The position numbers and the translations under genes were made by a program. The notes beneath the pieces are model-generated. The model searched no databases, was not told the origin of the DNA, and saw only the letters and a program-made list of their open reading frames with translations. From positions 1-64,000 of the forward strand of contig CANDAE010000012.1 in the NCBI GenBank assembly GCA_947382645.1: a DNA stretch of 64,000 nt, in the 5' to 3' direction. Within the stretch, counting starts at the first letter, position 1. Every line of letters starts with the position of its first letter. Of the stretch, positions 20,586-29,256 are shown in pieces. The stretch comes from Suilimivivens sp009774465 (GTDB lineage: Bacteria > Bacillota > Clostridia > Lachnospirales > Lachnospiraceae).

Positions 20586-20614
20586 TTGATAAAAGTACGT
20601 GTACATACTATAAT
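20586..20614 (+). promoter_or_regulatory. Promoter of marR-EamA pair
   Basis: TTGATA (20586-20591), 17 nt, TATAAT (20609-20614). The spacer holds GTACGTGTAC, a partial dyad that could be the MarR operator. Confidence 0.65.
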
Positions 20615-20647
20615 AATGCTTAACATATTGAAATCGGGAGGGAATCT

Positions 20648-21079
20648 ATGCCTACGGATGAACAGAAATTATGGGAGCTGTGGGGACAGGCAAATGGACT
20701 GTACAGTTCTTGGGCAGCTTCAAAAAATATTAATTATTATCTGTTGTTTGTTTTGTATGCCCTGGAAGGACAAAAGGAAATGACACAGAAAAAAATCTGT
20801 ACTTATACCGGATTGGCAAAACAGACGGTTAACAGCGTGATTCGTTCTTTGAAGGAGGAGGGATATATCGAGCTTGTTTCCGGATGCGAGGACCGCCGGG
20901 AAAAACAGATTACATTAACCGGGAAAGGGATTGCCTATTCCAGCGAACTTACATCACCTTTGCGGGAACTGGAACATCGTGCGCTTCAGATTATGGGAAG
21001 TGACAGAGTACAGCAAATGATTGATCATATTAAATTGTTCCATACTGTGCTAGAGAAAGAAATGAAGAAAGATATATAG
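20648..21079 (+). CDS. MarR-family transcriptional regulator
   Basis: A 143-residue winged-helix regulator with the MarR layout: N-terminal dimerisation helix, recognition helix (TGLAKQTVNSVIRSLKEEGYIEL) and wing (EDRREKQITLTGKG), then a C-terminal dimerisation helix. The ATG at 20648 follows GGGAGG. It is 12 bp upstream of the EamA-type transporter, so it most likely controls that gene, by analogy with MarR-exporter pairs. Confidence 0.92.
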   Translation: MPTDEQKLWELWGQANGLYSSWAASKNINYYLLFVLYALEGQKEMTQKKICTYTGLAKQTVNSVIRSLKEEGYIELVSGCEDRREKQITLTGKGIAYSSELTSPLRELEHRALQIMGSDRVQQMIDHIKLFHTVLEKEMKKDI

Positions 21080-21091
21080 GATTGGAGGCAG

Positions 21092-21511
21092 ATGTATATG
21101 TGGTTTTTGTTTGCAATATTGTCTGCGCTGTTTGCGGCGCTCACGTCTATTTTAGCTAAAATTGGTATAGAAGGTGTTAATTCAAATCTTGCCACGGCAA
21201 TACGGACGGTGGTAGTTGTTGTCATGTCATGGGGAATGGTATTTTTGACAAATACCCAGAGCGGAATAACAGAAATTGGTAAAAAAAGCTGGATTTTTCT
21301 GATCCTGTCAGGATTGGCAACCGGAGCGTCATGGCTTTGCTATTATCGGGCACTGCAGATAGGGGAAGCCTCTAAGGTGGTGCCCATTGATAAGCTGAGT
21401 GTTGTGATTACCCTTTTATTGGCATTTGTTTTCCTTCATGAACAATTTACGGCAAAGTCACTAATTGGCTGTATACTGATCGGCGTGGGAACATTGTTTA
21501 TGGTCATATGA
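21092..21511 (+). CDS. Half-size EamA/DMT-superfamily transporter
   Basis: A 139-residue protein with about five hydrophobic helices, equal to a single EamA repeat rather than the usual ten-helix protein. The end GCILIGVGTLFMVI and the SWLCYYRALQIGEASKVVPIDKLSVV motif are typical of the family. It would have to work as a dimer. Start ATG at 21092 follows GGAGG; an alternative ATG lies 6 nt later. It abuts the minus-strand GNAT gene with no base between the two stops. Confidence 0.88.
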   Translation: MYMWFLFAILSALFAALTSILAKIGIEGVNSNLATAIRTVVVVVMSWGMVFLTNTQSGITEIGKKSWIFLILSGLATGASWLCYYRALQIGEASKVVPIDKLSVVITLLLAFVFLHEQFTAKSLIGCILIGVGTLFMVI

Positions 21512-22024
21512 TTAATGAATATCCTTTTTGAAAATCTCCAGTTCATAGGCCTTTCCGGTTTGCAGATCTGTCTTTTGCTCAGAGTATTGGTAAATAAATC
21601 CGCAGGACATTGCCAATGCTTTTGACCTGAGATTTTCTGCACGTGTAGAATAGTAAAATTCCTGCCCATCCAGAGAAATACAATATTCTATCAATAGCTG
21701 CAAAATCTGCTTTCCATATCCTTTACCGGTAAACTCCGGTCCAAGGGCAATACTGGCATCCTGCCAGGTATGCGGCTTAATTTTCTCTACCCCTGCAAAA
21801 CCTATGGCCTGGCGGCTGGCCTTTTCAAAGACCAGCCAACTGTCGTGGAGTTTTTGCCACGCCATTGATCTCTTTATCCGTTTTTTTGCGCTTTCCTCGT
21901 CGGCAGTCATCTTCCATAACATATATTTTGCTGTCTCGGGCCTTGACCAGACGTTATAATACATAGATTCCCAATCTTCATATTTTGCTTTTCTCAAAAT
22001 AAGATCTTTTGTCTCCATTATCAT
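21512..22024 (-). CDS. GNAT-family N-acetyltransferase
   Basis: A roughly 170-residue acetyltransferase of the RimJ/RimL-like type. Seen are the N-terminal LILRKAKYEDWESMY, the acetyl-CoA-binding loop in LGPEFTGKGYGKQILQLLI and the late NLRSKALAMSCGF segment. The ATG at 22024 (MIMETKDL) is preferred because AGGTGGGG lies a good distance upstream. ATG 22018 is possible. Substrate unknown. Confidence 0.88.
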   Translation of the reverse strand: MIMETKDLILRKAKYEDWESMYYNVWSRPETAKYMLWKMTADEESAKKRIKRSMAWQKLHDSWLVFEKASRQAIGFAGVEKIKPHTWQDASIALGPEFTGKGYGKQILQLLIEYCISLDGQEFYYSTRAENLRSKALAMSCGFIYQYSEQKTDLQTGKAYELEIFKKDIH

Positions 22025-22096
22025 TTGCCCCACCTGCTTTTTGTGCAATATCTATTTTCTGACTGCCATGTGGAAAATGTTGATTTCCCGGTAAAA

Positions 22097-22834
22097 CTAT
22101 GAAAAATTTGTGAAAATATCTGCTTTTGCAACACTGTCCACATGCATATAAACGTCCATGCAGGTCATTCCTTCTTTATCATACACATACTCAAAGCAGG
22201 ATAAAATTCCCTCTTTCGGTTTTTCACAGAATCCATTTGCCGATAAAGATTCCAGTATTTTCTTATAAGCATTAGGAATACGTTCAAAAGCTGCTGCAAA
22301 AGGATCATAGATTGTGATTACAGCATAATCGGCCTCTTCCTGGTCAGCAAATTCCACTCCGGGGCAAGTAGTTTCAAATCCTTCCGATAAAATATAAGCT
22401 GCCACGTACCCTCGAAGACCAAAACGGTTTTGCAATTCAAGAGAAACATATGGAAAATCCCATCCTATCCTCATTGCATCCGGTGATAATTCCAATAAAC
22501 CTGAGCGCTGCGCCCAATTATCCAGATATGCATTTACATCATCTTCCGGATTTGGTGTAATCATAACATATCTTGCCATCTTAAAAGCTTTGACATGTTT
22601 TATTGTAATTTCCGAATAAATCTCATCACAGGCAGGCATGTCTGCTTTAACCAGAGTATCCAATTTACAGGAAAACACTTCACTTAAAGATACCAGCTTA
22701 TTTAATTCCGGGATAATTTCATCTGCTTCCCATCGGGATATCGTCTGGCGGGAAACGGACATGATCTCAGATAACTGCTCCTGTGTAATTTTCTTTTGTT
22801 TTCTCAAATACTGAATGTTTTTTCCTAAACTCAT
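22097..22834 (-). CDS. XRE-type regulator with GyrI-like effector-binding domain
   Basis: A 245-residue regulator. Residues about 1-65 are an XRE helix-turn-helix (LRKQKKITQEQLSEIMSVSR, then QTISRWEADEIIPE). Residues about 80-245 look like an AraC effector-binding/GyrI-like domain (ARYVMITPNP, GVEFADQEEADYAVI), which binds small hydrophobic molecules in other regulators. ATG at 22834 follows GGAGGGTG. Target genes not evident. Confidence 0.85.
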   Translation of the reverse strand: MSLGKNIQYLRKQKKITQEQLSEIMSVSRQTISRWEADEIIPELNKLVSLSEVFSCKLDTLVKADMPACDEIYSEITIKHVKAFKMARYVMITPNPEDDVNAYLDNWAQRSGLLELSPDAMRIGWDFPYVSLELQNRFGLRGYVAAYILSEGFETTCPGVEFADQEEADYAVITIYDPFAAAFERIPNAYKKILESLSANGFCEKPKEGILSCFEYVYDKEGMTCMDVYMHVDSVAKADIFTNFS

Positions 22835-23005
22835 AATCACCCTCCATGTTTCATATATGTTAGTAAAACCGTACCATAACTGTTTAAGAAAAAACACCAT
22901 CTCAAAAACGCTATTTCAGTGGAAAATGTCAACCGGAAGTTTACATTTCCTTTTTATAAACAACGGATGCTGCATTTTGCGGGCCAGTGTATTGCATATT
23001 AAATT
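22835..23005. other. Intergenic gap upstream of the XRE regulator
   Basis: 171 bp with no ORF of note. It should hold the minus-strand promoter of the regulator. I see no clear site. Confidence 0.3.
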
Positions 23006-23569
23006 TTATAACTGCTTCAGCAATTGCTCCATGTTTTTTCTATGTGGAATAATAATTTCCATATCCACTTCCGGATGAGCGCTTACATGAGCCTTAAGCA
23101 TATCCATTAAATTATCTTTAGATTCCATATAATCATTGATGATTACTTCATCACTAAAACCAAGACGTTTTAAAATAATTGCCGATACCACGCCGGTTCG
23201 GTCTTTGCCTGCCGTACAGAAATACATTACATTGGATTTAGCGTTCATGATTGTATCAACAATCTTGTCCATTTTTTCATCCACCATCTGGCTGTATATC
23301 GTATAAAGATGTTCCAGCGACTTGGGCGTGTCACCGCCGCCTGTAACCAGCAGGTGAAAGTATTGAAAGTTTTCCTTCTTTTCCAGACAGCATGGCGTTA
23401 CAGAGAATTCCTCCTCCGAACGCAAATCTACAATTGTAGTTATATTGTGCTCCAACAGCCATGAAATTTTCTGTTCAGTCAACTTTTCAGGAACATCACT
23501 CCTGATATACCGCATTTCACCTGTGGGCAGTACGCGGGTGTTTCTTGTTGATTGGAATAAAGAACTCAT
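23006..23569 (-). CDS. Tyrosine/dual-specificity-like protein phosphatase
   Basis: A 187-residue phosphatase with the P-loop CTAGKDRTG, where Cys and Arg are the nucleophile and phosphate-binding residues, and the upstream acid-containing VDLRSEEE motif seen in the Tyr_phosphatase3/Siw14-like group. ATG at 23569 follows AGGAGG. A longer frame to 23677 lacks an SD. It could act on phosphotyrosine, phosphoinositides or inositol pyrophosphate. Substrate not determined. Confidence 0.88.
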   Translation of the reverse strand: MSSLFQSTRNTRVLPTGEMRYIRSDVPEKLTEQKISWLLEHNITTIVDLRSEEEFSVTPCCLEKKENFQYFHLLVTGGGDTPKSLEHLYTIYSQMVDEKMDKIVDTIMNAKSNVMYFCTAGKDRTGVVSAIILKRLGFSDEVIINDYMESKDNLMDMLKAHVSAHPEVDMEIIIPHRKNMEQLLKQL

Positions 23570-23695
23570 ATAAATTGTCCTCCTGCAATTATCTTGTATT
23601 GATACGTCCTGCAAGATATATTTTAATCTTGATTTATATATAGTGTCAACGGTTACAAATAAGAATCTGATTATCATATTTTAATAAATATTTAA

Positions 23696-23725
23696 TTGAC
23701 AAACCATATTTAAACTTGCTACAAT
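23696..23725 (+). promoter_or_regulatory. Sigma-A-type promoter of Rpn-like gene B
   Basis: TTGACA (23696-23701), 18 nt, TACAAT (23720-23725), at the same distance before the RNA element as in copy A. The predicted start is at about 23732. Confidence 0.75.
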
Positions 23726-23730
23726 AATTC

Positions 23731-23830
23731 AAAGCATAAAAATTCTAAGGTCAATTCGTTCTAATATCTTATTTTCTAATTGACATTCGATACATGGAGT
23801 ATCGGTCATCTGTTTTAGAATCCTTGCTTT
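23731..23830 (+). ncRNA. Putative structured leader RNA, copy B
   Basis: The 100-nt counterpart of 16763-16862. It has the same closing stems AAAGCA/TGCTTT and ATTCTAA/TTAGAAT. The inner hairpin is TGAC/GTCA (23781-23784 with 23805-23808) topped by GATAC/GTATC (23789-23793 with 23799-23803). Copy A has a different apical sequence that still pairs, which supports a real RNA fold. Confidence 0.6.
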
Positions 23831-23865
23831 ATATCAAACTTAAAATAAAAAATGGCAGGGAGAGG

Positions 23866-23916
23866 ATGATAACTTTAGAAGAGTCGGAGCACCCTGCTGA
23901 AAAAGGAGGGCAATGA
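23866..23916 (+). CDS. Small upstream ORF coupled to Rpn-like gene B
   Basis: A 16-residue ORF (MITLEESEHPAEKGGQ) with GGGAGAGG immediately upstream. Its TGA overlaps the ATG of the downstream gene, as in copy A. AAAGGAGGG within it is also the SD of the Rpn-like gene. Confidence 0.5.
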   Translation: MITLEESEHPAEKGGQ

Positions 23917-24794
23917 AAGGAACGAAAGAGAAAAAGGATATAGTGGAAAAGGAATTTGTGTCGTTTCCAGATATTACAGCGGATGTAATCAATGTGCTGT
24001 TATATCGGGGAAAGGAAATTGTAAAAGCACAGAATCTTTGGGGCGGTCCCACAGAAACAGTTTATCAGGGATGGGAAAAGCTGAGGACTCAGTATGAGGA
24101 CTTATGTAAATATGAGCTGGCAGATGGAAAAATTAAACTTATGTATCTGATTGCTAATCAGAGCAAAACAGATGGCAGGATGCTGTTTCGCAAAGCCGGT
24201 TATGCAGGAGGCATTTATCGGGAGCAGTACGAGGGAAAGACGCAGGGAAACTTTCCGGTTATTGAATTCATACTTTACTGGGGCAGAGGCAGGTGGAAAG
24301 GGAAACGGGAACTTTATCAATTGTTTCAAAATAAGAAATTACCGAAGGAGGCATGGGAATTTATTGATGAGGTAAAGCTTCATGTATTTGAAATGAGGCA
24401 TCTGCCGGAAGAAACCAGAAAAAACTTTCAAAGTGACATGAGAATTGTGGTGGATTTTCTTGCAGAGGGAGAGGGATATCGTTCAGACAAAAAGATTAAG
24501 CATAAGGCAGCTTTGATTAAAATGATAAAAGTTCTTTCAGGGGAAACGGATATAGATGATATTGAAAAGTGGATGGAGAAACAGGGGATCAGAGAGGAGG
24601 ATGAACTTACAGTGTGTGAATTATTTGATCAGTATGTGAGACAGGGAAGAACAGAAGGAAGAAAAGAAGGGGAAAACCGCTTTGCCAGGTTGGTGCAGAT
24701 ACTTATGGAGAGTGGAAGGAATGAGGAATTGAAAAGAGTGGTGTCTGATCAAAATTATAGAGAAAAAATGTATATGGAAGCTGATCTGTTATAA
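23913..24794 (+). CDS. Rpn-family / PD-(D/E)XK nuclease-type transposase-like protein, copy B
   Basis: A 293-residue paralogue of the protein at 16971-17864, with long identical blocks (KLHVFEMRHLPEETRK, EEDELTVCELFDQYVRQGR). It has the same nuclease-like N-terminal region and charged C-terminal tail. The ExQ position reads IANQS, again without the acidic residue, so both copies may be catalytically altered. Start at 23913 has AAAGGAGGG upstream. It ends 31 bp before a strong terminator. The promoter, RNA and small ORF are duplicated with the gene, so the whole unit was copied. Confidence 0.82.
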   Translation: MKGTKEKKDIVEKEFVSFPDITADVINVLLYRGKEIVKAQNLWGGPTETVYQGWEKLRTQYEDLCKYELADGKIKLMYLIANQSKTDGRMLFRKAGYAGGIYREQYEGKTQGNFPVIEFILYWGRGRWKGKRELYQLFQNKKLPKEAWEFIDEVKLHVFEMRHLPEETRKNFQSDMRIVVDFLAEGEGYRSDKKIKHKAALIKMIKVLSGETDIDDIEKWMEKQGIREEDELTVCELFDQYVRQGRTEGRKEGENRFARLVQILMESGRNEELKRVVSDQNYREKMYMEADLL

Positions 24795-24825
24795 ACAATA
24801 TGTAAAAAATATATAAAATTTTTTT

Positions 24826-24868
24826 AGAGTATATTGACTTGGAAGAAAAGAGTCAATATACTCTTTTT
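24826..24868 (+). terminator. Strong rho-independent terminator after Rpn-like gene B
   Basis: AGAGTATATTGACT (24826-24839) pairs perfectly with AGTCAATATACTCT (24851-24864), followed by TTTTT. Confidence 0.95.
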
Positions 24869-24876
24869 GTCAGGTT

Positions 24877-24892
24877 CCGACCGACTGGTCGG
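24877..24892. promoter_or_regulatory. Palindromic operator of the RND-TetR operon
   Basis: CCGACC-GACT-GGTCGG is a perfect 6-4-6 dyad within a wider TTCCG...CGGAA symmetry, 50 bp before the exporter start. The TetR gene is the last gene of the same operon, so autorepression is the simplest reading. Confidence 0.75.
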
Positions 24893-24942
24893 ACGGAAAA
24901 TAGTGGTGTGCTGACAGGCATAACTTTAAGGAGCGTATACAT

Positions 24943-27900
24943 ATGTTGTCTAAGTTCAGTGTTAAAAAGCCTTATACGGTGTTGGTAGCGGTAGTGCTTG
25001 CAATTGTACTTGGTGTTGTGTCATTTACAAAAATGACCACAGACCTTTTACCTAATATCAGTCTGCCCTACGTGATTGTAATGACTACCTACGTAGGGGC
25101 AAGTCCGGAAACAGTGGAGGCAGTAGTTACCAAGCCTGTGGAATCATCAATGGCTACGGTAAGTAATATTGAAAGTATCAGTTCGGTTTCCAGTGAAAAT
25201 TATTCTATGGTGGTTTTGGAATTTTCCCAGTCTACGGATATGAATGCGGTGTCGCTGGAAATTCGGGAAAATCTGGATCAGATCAAAAGTTATTGGGACG
25301 ATTCCGTGGGGAATCCTATTATTATGAAGCTGAATCCTGATATGCTGCCGGTTATGATCGCAGCGGTAGGCGGAAATAACATGGACGCATCACAGATCAC
25401 GGCCCTTACGGAAAATACCATTATTCCGGAGTTGGAGAGTATTGATGGTGTGGCTTCTGCCAGCGCCACAGGACTATTGGAGGAAAGCGTCAATGTAGTG
25501 ATCAGGCAGGAAAAAATAGATCTGATCAATGAGCAGGTGTTTGCTTCCATTGATGTGGAAATAGATGAAGTAAAAGAAGAATTAAATGAGAATAAACAGG
25601 AAATTTATGATGGACAGGCGGAACTTGCGGACGCCAGGTCAGAGCTTGCAGATTCCAGAGAAAAACTGGTAGACAGCCAGCAGGAGCTGGAGGACAGCCG
25701 CAGGGAATTAGAGGAAAGCAAACAGAAGGTTATTGACGGAAAGGCGGAGATCAGTGAAAAGAAATCCCAGTTGGAAGAGGGAAAAAGCCAGCTTGCAAGT
25801 AAAAAGGAGGAAGCTACCAGAAAGCTTGCGGAAGCGGAGGCTAAAATTTTAACAGCCAAGGCGGATCTGGAAGCTACCAAAATGCATATTACACTGGAAA
25901 TGTCTACTCTGCAGGCATTAAAGTCCGGTCTGGATCAGATGGAAGCCGCTGCGGCAGCTTATGGGATTACGGACTCTTCTCAGGTAGATGGAGTGATTGC
26001 AGGTATAGAAGGAGCAAAACCGCAGATAGAAGAAGTTATCACTAAGCTGGAGGAAAAAATAGAGGCAGAAGGTGACAGTAGTACATTAGGTAATCATTTG
26101 GCAGGAACAATTAATTATTTTCTTTTAGGATTGAAAGTTGACATGAGCGTAGAGGCCGATACACCTACCAGTGCCGGAATTGCAGCGTTAAATGCTGCGA
26201 TTACTGCAATAGGCACCCAAATATCAACCCTCGAAACCCTAAAAACAAGCTGGGATGACATGCAGGCCAGTCTAAGCGCCAACACAATGGGACTTGGCTA
26301 CGACAAATATATAGCCCAGCTTCAAGCTTCCCTTGTTCAGGTGGAGGGGAATATGGCTCAGCTTGACAGTGCCCTTGAGCAGGTTTATCAGGGGAATCTG
26401 ACTGCGGCCATTGAGTTTGCCAATGCCCAGACTACGATCAGTTTAGGAGAAATGCAGATCACTTCTGCGGAGGCACAATTAGATGCCAGTGAAACACAGT
26501 TGGAAGCAGGAGAGGAACAGCTTGAGGCAGGACAGGAACAGATCGACTCCGGATGGGAACAATTAGAAGATGGAGAAAAGCAGTTAAATGACAGTGCCGA
26601 GCAGTTGGCGGACGCCCTCCAGCAGATTCTTGATGGCGAGGAAGAATTGGAGGAAAACCGGGAAAACGCTTATGATAAGGCGGATATGAATGGAATTTTA
26701 ACAGTGGAGACGGTAGAGTCCCTTTTGCAGGCTCAGAATTTTTCCATGCCTGCCGGATATGTGACGGAAAAGGGAATCGCCTATCTGATTCGTCTGGGAG
26801 ATAAACCGGAAAGCATAGAAGAACTGAAGAAGATGCCTATTTTAAATCCAGAGATGGATGATGTGGATATCATTACCTTAGAGGATGTGGCGGATGTATT
26901 TATGACGGATAACTCGGCGGATATTTATGCAAATGTAAATGGCGCGCCGGGAATTATGGTTACCATTCAAAAGCAGACCGGATATTCCACGGGGGATGTG
27001 TCAGATAAGATACTGGATAAGTTTGACAAGCTGATGGAAGAAAACGAAGATTTAATGCTGATTACCCTGATGGATCAGGGAATTTATATTGATCTTGTTA
27101 TGGATTCCATTATCAATAATATTTTATTTGGAGCAGTGCTTGCAGTTTTGATTTTGATTATTTTCTTAAGAGATTTACGACCTACGGCAGTGATTGCCTG
27201 CTCCATACCTATCAGTTTAATTACTGCCATTGTCTGTATGTATTTCAGTGGAGTAACTTTAAATGTGATCTCCTTATCAGGCCTGGCACTTGGAATCGGT
27301 ATGCTGGTAGACAACTCTATTGTTGTAATTGAAAATATTTACCGTCTGCGCAGGGAAGGTCATTCGGCAAGAGAAGCGGCAATAGAAGGAGCTGGGGAAG
27401 TGGCAGGCGCGATTATGGCATCCACTTTAACTACAGTATGTGTTTTTCTTCCAATCGTTTTTACGGAAGGCATCACCAGACAGCTTTTTGTGGATATGGG
27501 GCTTACCATAGGCTACTCTCTGCTGGCCAGTCTGATCATTGCTTTGACGGTAGTGCCTGCTATGGCGTCTAAGGTTTTGGGAAAGACAAAGGAGCAGAAG
27601 GAAGGAAAATTCTTTACCGGATTGATTGGGATATATGAAAAGCTGCTTGTTCTTTCTTTAAAGTTTAAGCCGGTGGTACTTCTTTTGGTAGTAATCCTTT
27701 TGGTAGTCAGTGCGATTGCCTCTTACTCTAAGGGAACTGCTTTTATGCCGGATATGGACAGCACCCAGTTTTCCATTACGCTTACCATGCCCAAAGATAC
27801 CCCTTTGGCTGATACTTCAAGGGTATCTGATGAGGTTGTTGACCGGCTGCTTTTACGGGAAGAGATTGAAGATGTGGGAGCAATGGCTTCAGCGTCAACA

Positions 27901-29256
27901 ATGACTATGCTAACAGGAGGCGGGAATGCATCCACCAATTCTACCAGTTTTTATGTTTCCTTAAGCCCGGATAAGGACAAGACCAACGAACAGATTGCAG
28001 ATGAAATTATGGTGGATTTGGAGGAGCTGCTCTCTGAAAATCAGGCGGAACTTATCATTGACACTTCCTCTATGGATATGAGCGCTATGGGTGGAAGCGG
28101 TGTGACGGTGCAGGTTCGTGGACGTGATATTGATGTGCTGCAGAAAATTGCAGGAGAGGTTGCGGCAATTGTGGAAGGTGTGGAAGGAACGGAAAATGTT
28201 TCTGACGGACTTGAGGAATCCACAGGAGAATTACGGGTGATCATTGACAGAGATAAGGCAATTGCGCATGGAATGACGGTAGCCCAGGTATTTGCCCAGG
28301 TTGCTGAAAAGCTGGCGGAAAGCACCAGTGCAACTACTCTTGAAACAGCAGAAAGCGAATTTGGCGTTTATGTCAAAGACGCTCAGGATGTGGCTCTTAC
28401 CAGGGAACTGTTAAAAAGCCTGGAAATTTCCAGAACAAAACAGGATGGCACTATAGATAAGTTTTTATTGTCAGAGGTTGCTGCCTTTGAAAATACAATT
28501 TCTCCTAAAGCTGTAAACAGAAGCGACCAGAATCGATACATTGCGGTATCTGCAGAAATAGCAGACGGTTATAATGTGGGACTGGTTTCTGACGCGGTGG
28601 AAAGAGAGCTGGATCAATATAATCTGCCTGCCGGATATTCTCTTGTGATGTCCGGTGAAAACGAGACCATAACGGACGCAATGGAACAGTTGTATTTAAT
28701 GCTTCTTTTGGCACTGATTTTTATGTACCTGATTATGGTGGCTCAGTTTCAGTCCCTGCTTTCGCCCTTTATCATTATGTTTACCATACCACTTGCCTTT
28801 ACCGGAGGATTCTTTGGGCTGGTGATCAGCGGCAGTGAGCTAAGCGTAATTGCACTGATTGGCTTTGTCATGCTTTCCGGTATTATTGTAAATAACGGTA
28901 TTGTGCTGGTGGATTATATTAACCAACTGCGCAGTAGTGGAATGGAAAAGAAGCAGGCAATTTTTGAGGCCGGAAGAACCAGACTGCGTCCGGTACTTAT
29001 GACAGCGCTGACCACGATTCTGGCTTTGGGAACAATGGTATTCAGCCATGATATGGGTTCAGAGCTGGGAAAACCAATGGCGATTGTTACCATTGGAGGT
29101 CTTGTTTACGGTACGGTATTGACGCTGGTGGTTATTCCCTGTGTTTATGATATTTTTTCCAGGGAAAAGAAAGAACCGGGAGAAGGAAATGGTAAATTAA
29201 TGCAGTTGTTCAAAAAGAAAATGAAGGAGCAGGGGGATGATGATGGAAAGGAGTGA
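24943..29256 (+). CDS. RND-family efflux transporter permease with a long coiled-coil insertion
   Basis: A 1,437-residue RND (HAE1-like) exporter driven by the proton motive force. The N-terminal helix, the first porter region (LPNISLPYVIVMTTYVGASP) and the two six-helix bundles are visible (GLALGIGMLVDNSIVVIENI and GFVMLSGIIVNNGIVLVDY). Ordinary RND permeases have about 1,030 residues. The extra ~380 lie at about residues 205-585 and are heptad-rich coiled coil (repeats such as EQLEAGQEQIDSGWEQL). That insert may replace a separate adaptor, since there is no outer membrane. ATG at 24943 follows AAGGAG. The tetR gene overlaps its end by 20 bp. Confidence 0.94.
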   Translation: MLSKFSVKKPYTVLVAVVLAIVLGVVSFTKMTTDLLPNISLPYVIVMTTYVGASPETVEAVVTKPVESSMATVSNIESISSVSSENYSMVVLEFSQSTDMNAVSLEIRENLDQIKSYWDDSVGNPIIMKLNPDMLPVMIAAVGGNNMDASQITALTENTIIPELESIDGVASASATGLLEESVNVVIRQEKIDLINEQVFASIDVEIDEVKEELNENKQEIYDGQAELADARSELADSREKLVDSQQELEDSRRELEESKQKVIDGKAEISEKKSQLEEGKSQLASKKEEATRKLAEAEAKILTAKADLEATKMHITLEMSTLQALKSGLDQMEAAAAAYGITDSSQVDGVIAGIEGAKPQIEEVITKLEEKIEAEGDSSTLGNHLAGTINYFLLGLKVDMSVEADTPTSAGIAALNAAITAIGTQISTLETLKTSWDDMQASLSANTMGLGYDKYIAQLQASLVQVEGNMAQLDSALEQVYQGNLTAAIEFANAQTTISLGEMQITSAEAQLDASETQLEAGEEQLEAGQEQIDSGWEQLEDGEKQLNDSAEQLADALQQILDGEEELEENRENAYDKADMNGILTVETVESLLQAQNFSMPAGYVTEKGIAYLIRLGDKPESIEELKKMPILNPEMDDVDIITLEDVADVFMTDNSADIYANVNGAPGIMVTIQKQTGYSTGDVSDKILDKFDKLMEENEDLMLITLMDQGIYIDLVMDSIINNILFGAVLAVLILIIFLRDLRPTAVIACSIPISLITAIVCMYFSGVTLNVISLSGLALGIGMLVDNSIVVIENIYRLRREGHSAREAAIEGAGEVAGAIMASTLTTVCVFLPIVFTEGITRQLFVDMGLTIGYSLLASLIIALTVVPAMASKVLGKTKEQKEGKFFTGLIGIYEKLLVLSLKFKPVVLLLVVILLVVSAIASYSKGTAFMPDMDSTQFSITLTMPKDTPLADTSRVSDEVVDRLLLREEIEDVGAMASASTMTMLTGGGNASTNSTSFYVSLSPDKDKTNEQIADEIMVDLEELLSENQAELIIDTSSMDMSAMGGSGVTVQVRGRDIDVLQKIAGEVAAIVEGVEGTENVSDGLEESTGELRVIIDRDKAIAHGMTVAQVFAQVAEKLAESTSATTLETAESEFGVYVKDAQDVALTRELLKSLEISRTKQDGTIDKFLLSEVAAFENTISPKAVNRSDQNRYIAVSAEIADGYNVGLVSDAVERELDQYNLPAGYSLVMSGENETITDAMEQLYLMLLLALIFMYLIMVAQFQSLLSPFIIMFTIPLAFTGGFFGLVISGSELSVIALIGFVMLSGIIVNNGIVLVDYINQLRSSGMEKKQAIFEAGRTRLRPVLMTALTTILALGTMVFSHDMGSELGKPMAIVTIGGLVYGTVLTLVVIPCVYDIFSREKKEPGEGNGKLMQLFKKKMKEQGDDDGKE

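Noticed and set aside
16971..24794. The two Rpn-like genes as an active insertion sequence or composite transposon
   Set aside because: No terminal inverted repeats or target duplications are visible. The shared sequence ends upstream at a promoter and RNA element, and the genes between are housekeeping.
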